This document shows positions 1 to 7,267 of a stretch of 9,115 bases of DNA, piece by piece. The notes beneath the pieces are model-generated. The model saw nothing but the letters and a program-made list of their open reading frames with translations. It ran no database searches and was not told the DNA's origin. The stretch is from contig JASLKI010000308.1 in assembly GCA_030747575.1 (NCBI GenBank), forward strand, positions 1-9,115. Reading direction: 5' to 3'. The translations under genes were made by a program, and so were the position numbers. Within the stretch, counting starts at the first letter, position 1; every line of letters starts with the position of its first letter. The DNA comes from Verrucomicrobiota bacterium. GTDB taxonomy: Bacteria > Verrucomicrobiota > Verrucomicrobiia > Limisphaerales > UBA1096.

Positions 1-389
1 CCGCGCGCCACCGCCAGCACGTCTCCTGCCTTGGCCACCAAGGCGCGCATCACAGTCGGCACGTTTTTTTTCGCCGCGAACAAGTTTGCGAACTCACCGC
101 TGTCGTTCCACTTGCCGCCCTCGAGCACCGCATCGCCCTTGCCTGTTCGCGCCACAACTTGCCCGTCCTTGGCCAAAACCACCGCCCGCACATCGTCGCT
201 CGGTAACCGGTCGGCCTCAGTGTAAAACGTCCGCATCTCCTGAGGAAACACCCCCACGTCAACGGGAACCTTAGGTTGCTCGGCCGAAACGAGATCGATA
301 CAAAACATCGCCGAGACGATGGCCGCTCCGATGATCCGCCTCGCCTTTTCCGCTCTCAACTTTTTTAGACTGCAATCGTTTGAATACAT
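1..389 (-). CDS. Exported protein, possible regulator-propeller type, N-terminal part (runs off the left edge)
   Basis: An open minus-strand frame runs from an ATG at 387-389 to the window edge with no stop, giving about 129 residues of a longer protein. The start reads MYSNDCSLKKLRAEKARRII. A hydrophobic stretch follows (IIGAAIVSAMFCIDLVSA, about residues 19-36) that looks like a signal peptide ending VSA-E, so the product is probably exported. After it comes FYTEADRLPSDDVRAVVLAKDG and a following GxW-like element (EGGKW). This resembles one blade of a two-component-regulator propeller (the LPS-x-x-V-x-x-hydrophobic-DG pattern), but one blade is weak evidence. No Shine-Dalgarno sequence is visible before the ATG. 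A TTG at 359 in the same frame is an alternative start, and the frame stays open upstream to a stop near 492-494. An A8 run in the coding strand (64-71) is a possible slippage site. Two CTTGGCC motifs fall inside. The reading frame is fairly sure; the family is tentative. Confidence 0.6.
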   Translation of the reverse strand, partial: MYSNDCSLKKLRAEKARRIIGAAIVSAMFCIDLVSAEQPKVPVDVGVFPQEMRTFYTEADRLPSDDVRAVVLAKDGQVVARTGKGDAVLEGGKWNDSGEFANLFAAKKNVPTVMRALVAKAGDVLAVAR

Positions 390-447
390 GGTTTTTTTAT
401 CATCACCACAGGGACAGCTCTGGCGCAATGAATACAGCAAGCCAAGT

Positions 448-459
448 GCTTGGCCAAGC
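448..459. repeat. Perfect 12-bp palindrome GCTTGGCCAAGC, copy 1
   Basis: The sequence reads GCTTGGCCAAGC on both strands. The identical 12-mer occurs again at 8231-8242, inside the MetE-like gene. It is the longest form of the TTGGCCAA element scattered through the window. This copy is intergenic, so it cannot be explained by protein coding. GCCAAG at 441-446 and CTTGGCC at 478-484 flank it, making this the densest cluster of the motif. Confidence 0.85.
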
Positions 460-623
460 TTGTCGACAAATACCGGGCTTGGCCGCGTGTTTCACTGGAA
501 CAGCCGTCAGTCCATATTATCTCCACGCCCATGGAGTCGCGCGTCAATCATAGGGCGGAGAAACTTGTCTACTGGGACGAACTTGCAAAGGCGTATCGCA
601 AGGCTACAGACAACTAACAAACA

Positions 624-641
624 CGCGTTTGCCCAAGCGCG
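624..641 (+). terminator. Short hairpin after the 450-617 open frame (weak terminator candidate)
   Basis: CGCGTTT (624-630) and AAGCGCG (635-641) pair as a 7-bp stem with one G-U pair around the loop GCCC. It starts 6 bases after the TAA at 615-617. No T-run follows on the plus strand, so it is not a canonical Rho-independent terminator. Read on the minus strand it is followed by the T-richer TGTTTGTTAG. Its function is uncertain. Confidence 0.25.
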
Positions 642-789
642 ATCATGGTTCTGATCCCCGTCCGTGAGGACATTTAAAAGAGTTTGGCACCAACCTCAAA
701 AAGCTGTACTTGCCGTTCACACTGTGGCTACTGTTCTGAGTTCCATCCAGATAATCAATGTATCCAGAAATCAAAAAAAAAAATCTGAA

Positions 790-1947
790 ATGAAACCATT
801 GGAGATCCCAAAACGCCTGGATATTGTATCAGGCGCATGCCGGTTTGCATTTTTGTTCATCGTTGTCACCCAATTCAGTATCAATTGGGTATCGGGCGAC
901 TTGATTGTCCGCAAGGTTTTCGGACCTGAAGTGCCCACCGGAAAATACAAGCACCCCTCTTCATTTGATGAACTCGACAATGGCGATCTCTATCTGGCCT
1001 ATTATGGTGGCGCCGGGGAATACTCCTCGGGAACCGTGGTTTATGGGGCGCGCCTGAAAAAGGGATCCAGCCATTGGAGCCAACCCAAAAGGATTGCCGG
1101 CAACCCATTTCGTTCGCTAGGTAATCCGGTCGTCTGGCAGGGGCCGGATGGGCTGGTTTGGTTGTTTTATGTAACCCGTTTTGGCGACACATGGTCAACT
1201 TCGCGAATCAAGGTCAAAATATCCAGGGATGGAGCTGTATCCTGGTCGGATTCCGCCCTGTTGACCATTGAACCTGGCACCATGGTACGGGCTCATCCCA
1301 TCGTGCTTCAAACTGGTGAATATCTACTCCCCATCTATCACGAAACCGGACACGACACCGAACTGGTGGGACCAGGCACTACATCATTTTTTCTGCGCTA
1401 TAACCCCTCAAACAAAAAGTGGAGCAGTAGCAAGCGAATTCGATCAGATCATGGCAACCTTCAACCTGCCGTGGCACAAGTCGATGACAGGCATCTGATC
1501 GCATATTGTCGGCGCGGTGGAGGATACGAGCCGACAACCGAAGGTTACCTGATCCGGTCGGAATCATGGGACGGTGGACACACCTGGAGCAAAGGGACAA
1601 ACAGTTCATTTCCAAACCCCAATTCTGCTGTCGACTTTATCAAGCTACGCAGCGCGCGCCTGCTCCTTGTATACAATCACAACATGAATGACCGTACGCC
1701 ACTGACGGCTGCCCTATCCAGCGACAACGGCAAAACATTTCCGCATCGTATGAATATCGCTGCCGGACAGGGCTCCTTCGCTTATCCTACAGTCGTACAA
1801 ACGAGGAATGGAAAGATTCATGTCACATTTACATCCCAGGAAAGGACGCAAATTAATCATGCCATTTTTGACGAAAACGATCTTCTCAGCAAACCCGACA
1901 AAAAAAGTGAACCAAGAGAATCCGAAGAATTCAAATGTATAAACTAA
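790..1947 (+). CDS. Sialidase-like protein (BNR_2 family, six-bladed propeller fold expected), membrane-anchored or exported
   Basis: 385 residues from the ATG at 790. An in-frame GTG at 664 would add 42 residues, but those cross an A11 run and look non-coding. Neither start has a good Shine-Dalgarno site. Residues 16-34 (ACRFAFLFIVVTQFSINWV) form one hydrophobic segment, a signal anchor or poor signal peptide. The rest matches the BNR_2/predicted neuraminidase pattern: HPSSFDELDNGDLYLAYYGG (55-74), GNPVVWQGPDGLVWLFYVT (111-129), NPNSAVDFIKL (276-286) and YPTVVQTRNGKIHVTFT (332-348). Asp-box motifs lie at 145-152 (degenerate), 259-266 (SWDGGHTW, canonical) and 310-317 (F for the last W). Family members cleave or bind terminal sugars. 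Sialic acid as substrate is not proven, and no classical FRIP arginine motif is seen. The gene is AT-richer than its neighbours and lacks the CTTGGCC motif, which suggests acquisition. It overlaps the next gene by 13 bases. Confidence 0.85.
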   Translation: MKPLEIPKRLDIVSGACRFAFLFIVVTQFSINWVSGDLIVRKVFGPEVPTGKYKHPSSFDELDNGDLYLAYYGGAGEYSSGTVVYGARLKKGSSHWSQPKRIAGNPFRSLGNPVVWQGPDGLVWLFYVTRFGDTWSTSRIKVKISRDGAVSWSDSALLTIEPGTMVRAHPIVLQTGEYLLPIYHETGHDTELVGPGTTSFFLRYNPSNKKWSSSKRIRSDHGNLQPAVAQVDDRHLIAYCRRGGGYEPTTEGYLIRSESWDGGHTWSKGTNSSFPNPNSAVDFIKLRSARLLLVYNHNMNDRTPLTAALSSDNGKTFPHRMNIAAGQGSFAYPTVVQTRNGKIHVTFTSQERTQINHAIFDENDLLSKPDKKSEPRESEEFKCIN

Positions 1948-2564
1948 TGATCGCTTTCATCGCAGTCACTCTGTTCGCAGCGTGCACCACGATTGAAACG
2001 CCCAAAGACATGTCGCTTTTCAACGGCACAAACCTTGACAACTGGGTGGTTGAAAATGATGGCCAATTCTCGGTGGAGAATGGCGTGCTCAAGGTCAATC
2101 GCGGCACCGGCTGGCTGCGTTCCGCCGATGTCTTTTCCGACTTCACGCTCCTGATGGAATTCCGCTTCCTGGAGGCCGAAGCCAACAGCGGGATTTTCGT
2201 GCGCACCGGCCCGACGAGCAACGACGACGAAAACGGCTGGCCGAACAACGGCTACCAAGTGCAGTGCATGGACATCATCACTGGCAAAGCGCCCTTGGCC
2301 ACGCTGATCCCCTACGGTGCCCCGCCGTTCGACCCCGAGTCAGACCTGGACGCCTTGGCCAAGGCCTACAAGCCGCTTGGCCAATGGCAAGCCTATGAGA
2401 TTACCTGCACCGGCGAGACGATGGTGGTCAAGCTAAACGGCATGCAGATTACCACGGCGACGAGCATCAAAAACCTGAAAGGCCACATCGGCATCCAAGG
2501 CGAACACGGCCTGCTCGAATTCCGGAAGATTGACCTAAAGCCCATGCCGCAATCGCAACAATAA
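1935..2564 (+). CDS. DUF1080 lipoprotein (3-keto-disaccharide hydrolase family)
   Basis: 209 residues. The N-terminus MYKLMIAFIAVTLFAAC is a short lipoprotein signal with the likely lipidated cysteine at 17 (lipobox FAAC, slightly off consensus). Family hallmarks occur in order: LFNGTNLDNW (28-37), FTLLMEFRF (70-78), NSGIFVR (84-90), GYQVQ (106-110), WQAYEITCTG (151-160), VVKLNG (164-169) and GHIGIQGEHGLLEFRKI (183-199). These span a complete concanavalin-type beta-sandwich of about 180 residues, so the gene is full length. The family name reflects action on 3-keto-glycosides made by Gfo/Idh/MocA-type oxidoreductases, two of which are encoded next door. The start is in doubt between ATG 1935 (GAAGAA 5 bases upstream) and ATG 1947, which overlaps the previous TAA as TAATG. 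I prefer 1935. Either way it overlaps the sialidase-like gene and is probably translationally coupled. It carries three CTTGGCC sites in 83 bases. Confidence 0.92.
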   Translation: MYKLMIAFIAVTLFAACTTIETPKDMSLFNGTNLDNWVVENDGQFSVENGVLKVNRGTGWLRSADVFSDFTLLMEFRFLEAEANSGIFVRTGPTSNDDENGWPNNGYQVQCMDIITGKAPLATLIPYGAPPFDPESDLDALAKAYKPLGQWQAYEITCTGETMVVKLNGMQITTATSIKNLKGHIGIQGEHGLLEFRKIDLKPMPQSQQ

Positions 2565-2579
2565 AGAGAAGAAGGCAAC

Positions 2580-2669
2580 ATGAACTCAAAACCAAGCCGT
2601 ACGACTCAGCCTGCACGAGAGGCGCTTTTTCTGCCTGCATCAAATCGAATCGTTGAACAATCCGGATGA
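2580..2669 (+). CDS. Possible 29-residue small ORF after the DUF1080 gene
   Basis: ATG at 2580-2582, 15 bases after the DUF1080 stop, is preceded by AGAGAAGAAGG (2565-2575), the clearest purine-rich ribosome-binding-like sequence on the plus strand in this window, 4 bases before the ATG. The frame ends at TGA 2667-2669 and encodes MNSKPSRTTQPAREALFLPA and nine more residues. I recognise no family. It may be a small co-transcribed gene or the 5' stub of a deleted downstream gene whose translation start survived. Composition and length alone cannot decide. Confidence 0.3.
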   Translation: MNSKPSRTTQPAREALFLPASNRIVEQSG

Positions 2670-2709
2670 TTCGTTCCCAGCAGCGATCCCTGCCTGAGCT
2701 TGGTCAAGT

Positions 2710-2729
2710 GTGGCTTGGCTTAAAGCCAC
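2710..2729 (-). terminator. Hairpin at the end of the first oxidoreductase gene (weak)
   Basis: GTGGCTT (2710-2716) and AAGCCAC (2723-2729) form a perfect 7-bp stem with a 6-base loop. It overlaps the stop codon of the minus-strand gene ending at 2720, in the gap between two converging genes. No T-run follows on either strand, so the call is weak. Confidence 0.25.
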
Positions 2730-4054
2730 TTGGTTCGGTTTTGCTTTCTAACGAGAGCGCCGGCTTCGGGGATGCCCCTGGCTTTCATTGCCTGGCCGTC
2801 CCAGTCGAGATTTCGCTGCAGCTTGAGGGCCACGATGCCGGATAAACCGATCTCGGTGAGGTGCCCGCCAATCTCGAACGGTGCGAAGGTCTTGCCTTTG
2901 CTGAGGATTGCATCGATCCATTCCTGAAAATGCCCCCGCACGCGAGGGAGATGTTGCGGCACTTTTTTCGCCTCGGAATGGTTGGCATGTCCGGTGAATT
3001 TTTTGTCGCCTTTCATTTTCACGTAGCACTGTGAATTCCAAAGCCCGGCGGAGAGCAAACCGTGCTCCGCTTCAACCACCGCGCCCACGCGGGGGATGTT
3101 TCCAAAGGTGCCAACCAGTTGGTCCGTGATGTGTTTGGGCGGCATGTCGACGCCGCCAGTATAGTAGATCAGGTTCACCGCAGCGCGCTGGCCCTCGGCG
3201 GCGAAATGAAAGGTGTGCGTCACGGCCTTGGCGTAGGTCTCGAGCCCGGCTTTTTGCACGTTGCTGATCTCGACCCGGGACGGGTAGCCGAGATTGAGCG
3301 CGCGTACCGGCATGTTGAACGAGTGGCAGCAAAAGTCGCCGATGGAGCCGTTGCCGAAGTCGTACCAACCACGCCACTTGGCCGGATGATAGATGCCGTT
3401 TTTGTAGGGACGAGTCGGCGACGGGCCGCACCAGAAATCCCAGTTCATTCCCGGCGGCACCGGATCCTCACCGGGCGGGCGCATGCCGCCGTTGGGCCAG
3501 CCGTGGGCCGGATGCCAGACGTGCACGTTGGAAATCTGCCCAAGCAGCCCGGATTGAATCAGTTCGATACTCCGGCGAAGATTCGATGAGGCGCTGCCCT
3601 GGTTGCCGGTTTGGGTGACGACCTTTGATGAGAGGGACAGTTCCCGTAACGCACGCGACTCAGCGATCGTGTGGGTCAGCGGCTTTTCGCAGTACACGTG
3701 CTGGCCGACATTCATCGCCGCGGCGCAGATCGGCGCGTGCCAGTGATCCGGCGTGGCGACCACCACGGCATCGAGTGTTTTCTCCTTTTCAAGTAGCTCG
3801 CGGTAGTCGGCATAGGCCTTGATGTTCCCAGCCTTGGCTTTGTGGCGGTTTTGGGAACCAGCGATCTGGTTGGGATCGACGTCACAAAACGCCACGACGT
3901 TGTGCCCAAGTTGCAGTGCGTTTTTGACGTGGCCCTGGATCTGGCCGCCCATGCCTATGAAGCCGATGTTAAGCTTGTTGTTGGCCCCGAAAACGGTGCG
4001 CGGGAGTATGACCGGTGCGGCAGCGGCAGCGGCGATAAAAGTTCGGCGTTTCAT
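2720..4054 (-). CDS. Gfo/Idh/MocA family oxidoreductase with Tat signal (paralogue 1)
   Basis: 444 residues from the ATG at 4052-4054. I chose this start because AAAGAGAG lies 4 bases upstream on the coding strand and because the product then begins MKRRTFIAAAAAAPVILPRT, a twin-arginine signal. In-frame ATGs at 4069 and 4102 are less likely. The NAD(P)-binding Rossmann fold shows GFIGMGGQIQG (31-41), an acidic end to strand 2 (CDVD, 57-60), ATPDHWHAP (100-108) and the signature YCEKPL (121-126), whose lysine is the usual catalytic residue. The C-terminal domain has WDFWCGPSPTRPY (205-217) and DFGNGSIGDFCCHSFN (232-247) with the conserved D240 and H244. Family members oxidise or reduce a sugar hydroxyl with a bound or exchanging nicotinamide cofactor. 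Tat export implies a folded, cofactor-loaded enzyme in the periplasm. It converges on the DUF1080 gene and diverges from a paralogue, fitting 3-keto-glycoside formation. The substrate is unknown. Confidence 0.93.
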   Translation of the reverse strand: MKRRTFIAAAAAAPVILPRTVFGANNKLNIGFIGMGGQIQGHVKNALQLGHNVVAFCDVDPNQIAGSQNRHKAKAGNIKAYADYRELLEKEKTLDAVVVATPDHWHAPICAAAMNVGQHVYCEKPLTHTIAESRALRELSLSSKVVTQTGNQGSASSNLRRSIELIQSGLLGQISNVHVWHPAHGWPNGGMRPPGEDPVPPGMNWDFWCGPSPTRPYKNGIYHPAKWRGWYDFGNGSIGDFCCHSFNMPVRALNLGYPSRVEISNVQKAGLETYAKAVTHTFHFAAEGQRAAVNLIYYTGGVDMPPKHITDQLVGTFGNIPRVGAVVEAEHGLLSAGLWNSQCYVKMKGDKKFTGHANHSEAKKVPQHLPRVRGHFQEWIDAILSKGKTFAPFEIGGHLTEIGLSGIVALKLQRNLDWDGQAMKARGIPEAGALVRKQNRTKWL

Positions 4055-4236
4055 GAATCTCTCTTTCATTTTCGGATCAATTGGTCGCACCCCTTGTGTC
4101 ACACTGAACCGGGTTTGGAAAGCTGAAACCGGATGGAAACAGTTCGTTTTTTTTTTAGATTTGCCAACCGAACCGACGGTAAGGGTTTGATTTTGTTCTC
4201 GCCAGTTTCTGTCAGGTGCGTAACCGTTGCGACGTT
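4055..4236. promoter_or_regulatory. Shared upstream region of the two divergent oxidoreductase genes
   Basis: These 182 bases must hold the promoters for both divergent genes. I see no convincing paired -35/-10 boxes. Two details stand out: a T10 run at 4147-4156, and the odd palindrome GTGTCACAC at 4096-4104, 42 bases upstream of the minus-strand start and so placed where an operator could lie. Neither is proof of regulation. Confidence 0.4.
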
Positions 4237-5583
<1,347 letters not shown>

Positions 5584-5589
5584 ACCGCT

Positions 5590-5607
5590 GCCGCTTAGCC
5601 AAGCGGT
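5590..5607. terminator. Hairpin between two converging genes (possible bidirectional terminator)
   Basis: CCGCTT (5591-5596) and AAGCGG (5601-5606) pair around the loop AGCC, extended by a G-U pair at 5590/5607. It lies in the 43-base gap between the converging oxidoreductase and helicase genes. There is no T-run. Its centre, CTTAGCCAAG, differs by one base from the CTTGGCCAAG element common in this window, so it may be a decayed copy. Confidence 0.35.
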
Positions 5608-5626
5608 ACATGGTCACGGCGGCGAC

Positions 5627-7051
5627 TTAACGGGCGTATCGGGCGGTGCGCCTTGGCCGGCTTTTGCCCGGCTTGTTTTTTCCGTAGCCGTTGCGGCTCT
5701 CTCTCCTTGGCTGCTTTTTGGGAGAGCGTACTGACTTGAACACACGCTCGGAATGCAAGTCGTGCTCAACATCGTCAGGAATCTGTTTTTTTATCAACCG
5801 CTCGATGTCCAGCAGTTGTCCGGCCTCCTCTTTGCTGCAAAATGTCCACGCTTGGCCTTCGCTGCCGGCGCGAGCCGTTCGGCCGATCCGGTGAATGTAC
5901 GTCTCGGCTTCCGTCGGTAAGTCGTAGTTGAATACGTCCGTGATGCCGTCGACGTCGATGCCGCGAGCAGCAATGTCAGTGGCGACCAATACTTTCACCT
6001 TCCCTTTGCGGAACTGCTCCAGCGCCCGCGTCCGCGCCGCCTGTGTCTTATTGCCATGAATGGGCGCCGCAGAAATCCCCACCCGCTCCAGTCGTTCGCA
6101 GACACGGTTCGCCTTGTACTTCATCTGCGTGAAGACGATCGCGCGCTTCACCTCCGGATCGCGGAGAATCGAAACGAGCAGATCATCCTTCTTATCCCGG
6201 TCGACGTACAGCAACCGCTGGCAAATCTTCTCCACCGTCGGCTGTTCGGGGTTGATCGTGACGCGCGCCGGATCGACCAGCAGGCGCTTGGCCAAGGCCT
6301 CCACGGCTGTCGGCAGTGTCGCTGAGAAAAATCCGGTCCGCCGCTCGCTTGGCAACTCGGCCAAGATGCGCTCGATGTCGGGGATGAATCCCATGTCCAG
6401 CATGCGGTCCGCCTCGTCGAGAATGAACGTCTTGACGGCATCAAGTTTCACAAACCCCTGCCCCATCAAGTCGAGTAATCGGCCCGGCGTGGCGACGACA
6501 ATATCGACGCCGCGGTTCATCGCCTTTTCCTGCGGCCCCTGTCCCACGCCGCCGTAAATCACCGTGTGGGAAACCTGCATAAACCGACCGTACGCCGTGA
6601 TGCTGTCGCCGATCTGCGCCGCCAGCTCACGCGTTGGCGCAAGGATCAGCGCCCGTGGGTGGCGACCCTCCGGGTTGATTTTCTCGGCGGCCAACTCCTG
6701 AAGCAGCGGGATGGTGAACGCGGCGGTTTTGCCGGTCCCTGTCTGTGCGCTGCCGAACAAATCCCGGCCCTCAATCTGCGGCGGGATCGTTTTACCCTGC
6801 ACCGGCGTCGGCGTTGAGTACCCTTCCTTTTGCAGTGCGTGCTGAACCTCCGGGGTTAATGAGCCAAAGATGCCCTCCATCTCGAGTGCCTCCATTGGCT
6901 CGGCAATTTCGCGGAGTCGCGGTTTTTTGTTTGGACGAAATTGATCGTCGCGAGCCCTGCTCGGTTTGCCGCGTCTTCGCGATGTGTTACCACCAAATCG
7001 CCCACGTTTTTTATCGCCCCGATTGCGGGGTTTCCTCTCTGTCATATTCAT
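5627..7051 (-). CDS. DEAD-box ATP-dependent RNA helicase (RhlE-like)
   Basis: 474 residues with all superfamily 2 motifs in order: Q motif GYSTPTPVQ (77-85), motif I AQTGTGKT (102-109), Ia PTRELA (139-144), Ib TPGR (188-191), II DEAD (212-215), III SAT (243-245), IV IVFTQ (305-309), V ATDIAARGIDV (357-367) and VI HRIGRTARAG (387-396). The enzyme should unwind short RNA duplexes with ATP in the cytoplasm, in ribosome assembly or mRNA turnover. The first 45 and last 35 residues are strongly basic (runs of R, K, G, N) and likely bind RNA non-specifically. The RhlE-like label rests on the compact core plus basic tail and is not certain. The start is ATG 7051 or ATG 7045, six bases later; neither has a close Shine-Dalgarno site. 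A 10-bp inverted repeat ends 9 bases before the first ATG. Four CTTGGCC sites fall within the gene. Confidence 0.95.
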   Translation of the reverse strand: MNMTERKPRNRGDKKRGRFGGNTSRRRGKPSRARDDQFRPNKKPRLREIAEPMEALEMEGIFGSLTPEVQHALQKEGYSTPTPVQGKTIPPQIEGRDLFGSAQTGTGKTAAFTIPLLQELAAEKINPEGRHPRALILAPTRELAAQIGDSITAYGRFMQVSHTVIYGGVGQGPQEKAMNRGVDIVVATPGRLLDLMGQGFVKLDAVKTFILDEADRMLDMGFIPDIERILAELPSERRTGFFSATLPTAVEALAKRLLVDPARVTINPEQPTVEKICQRLLYVDRDKKDDLLVSILRDPEVKRAIVFTQMKYKANRVCERLERVGISAAPIHGNKTQAARTRALEQFRKGKVKVLVATDIAARGIDVDGITDVFNYDLPTEAETYIHRIGRTARAGSEGQAWTFCSKEEAGQLLDIERLIKKQIPDDVEHDLHSERVFKSVRSPKKQPRRESRNGYGKNKPGKSRPRRTARYAR

Positions 7052-7079
7052 TTATGTAACCAAGCCGGTAAACCTTCAT
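7011..7079 (-). CDS. Possible 22-residue leader ORF overlapping the helicase start
   Basis: On the minus strand an ATG at 7077-7079 opens MKVYRLGYINEYDREETPQS plus two residues, ending at TAA 7011-7013. It overlaps the helicase start in another frame. An AGGG lies 7 bases upstream of this ATG, a better ribosome-binding match than the helicase start has. The ATG sits in the loop side of the inverted repeat at 7061-7099. It may be a regulatory leader peptide or chance. Confidence 0.2.
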   Translation of the reverse strand: MKVYRLGYINEYDREETPQSGR

Positions 7080-7099
7080 TTGTAATCCCTACCGGCTTG
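7061..7099 (-). promoter_or_regulatory. 10-bp perfect inverted repeat in the helicase leader
   Basis: CAAGCCGGTA (7061-7070) and TACCGGCTTG (7090-7099) are perfect reverse complements separated by 19 bases. Read on the minus strand this would be a stable hairpin in the helicase mRNA leader, ending 9 bases before the first ATG. It could block ribosome entry and be a target for the helicase itself, or be a protein-binding dyad in DNA. It has no following T-run, so it is not a canonical terminator. Confidence 0.55.
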
Positions 7100-7111
7100 A
7101 GTTAGAGGAAA

Positions 7112-7267
7112 ATGAGCCGCGTGAATCGCGACTTTGAAGTGAGCCTGGCGGGCTGGAGACCTGGGAATATTGGCTCGCTGCTTTACCGCCAAGCGATCAG
7201 ACAGCGGTTGGTCTACCCCACCACCACACCGGTGTCAAGCCCCCACTTGGCCAAACGACCTTATTAG
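7112..7267 (+). CDS. Possible 51-residue small ORF between helicase and MetE-like genes
   Basis: ATG 7112 follows AGAGGA (7104-7109) at a short distance of two bases. The frame runs to TAG 7265-7267 and begins MSRVNRDFEVSLAGWRPGNI. It is divergent from the helicase and overlaps the last four bases of the MetE-like gene tail to tail. I recognise no family. It contains one TTGGCCAA site (encoding LAK), as many genes here do. It may be real or chance in a 212-base gap. Confidence 0.25.
   Translation: MSRVNRDFEVSLAGWRPGNIGSLLYRQAIRQRLVYPTTTPVSSPHLAKRPY

Larger units (their letters stand above)
390..789. other. 400-base stretch without a confident gene; palindromes and gene-remnant-like short frames
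   Basis: No recognisable gene or structural RNA is seen here. Positions 441-484 hold three copies of the CTTGGC core, including the perfect 12-bp palindrome at 448-459. Two overlapping plus-strand frames look somewhat protein-like. One is 428-553 (ATG start, MNTASQVLGQACRQIPGLAA..., stop at 551-553). The other is an open frame ending at the TAA at 615-617 (TTG at 450 the only visible start; C-terminus AEKLVYWDELAKAYRKATDN). Together they could be a frameshifted remnant of a small gene, or chance. A hairpin at 624-641 follows the second stop. An A11 run (773-783) lies just upstream of the next gene. A frame from GTG 664 continues into the sialidase-like gene, but its first 42 codons look non-coding. 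Confidence 0.45.

Noticed and set aside
441..484. Clustered CTTGGC repeats considered as a CRISPR or integron-type array
   Set aside because: The copies are only 6-12 bp and irregularly spaced, and the same element is scattered in coding DNA, so no array structure exists.
319..654. 111-residue plus-strand open frame
   Set aside because: It begins antisense to the signal-peptide gene at the left edge and crosses palindromic intergenic DNA. No family-like motif or ribosome-binding site is visible.
664..789. GTG-started 42-residue extension of the sialidase-like protein
   Set aside because: It passes through an A11 run and gives a basic stretch unlike a signal peptide; the ATG at 790 is followed by a sensible hydrophobic anchor. 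No ribosome-binding site supports the GTG.
390..789. Possible tRNA or small structural RNA in the left gap
   Set aside because: No cloverleaf arms, T-loop consensus or anticodon arm could be assembled; only the short hairpin at 624-641 is visible.
3062..3589. 175-residue plus-strand open frame
   Set aside because: It is antisense to the well-supported oxidoreductase gene at 2720-4054, and GC-rich third positions there keep the opposite strand open.
6060..6557. 165-residue plus-strand open frame
   Set aside because: Antisense to the helicase core, which has every expected motif; this frame is serine/arginine-rich filler.
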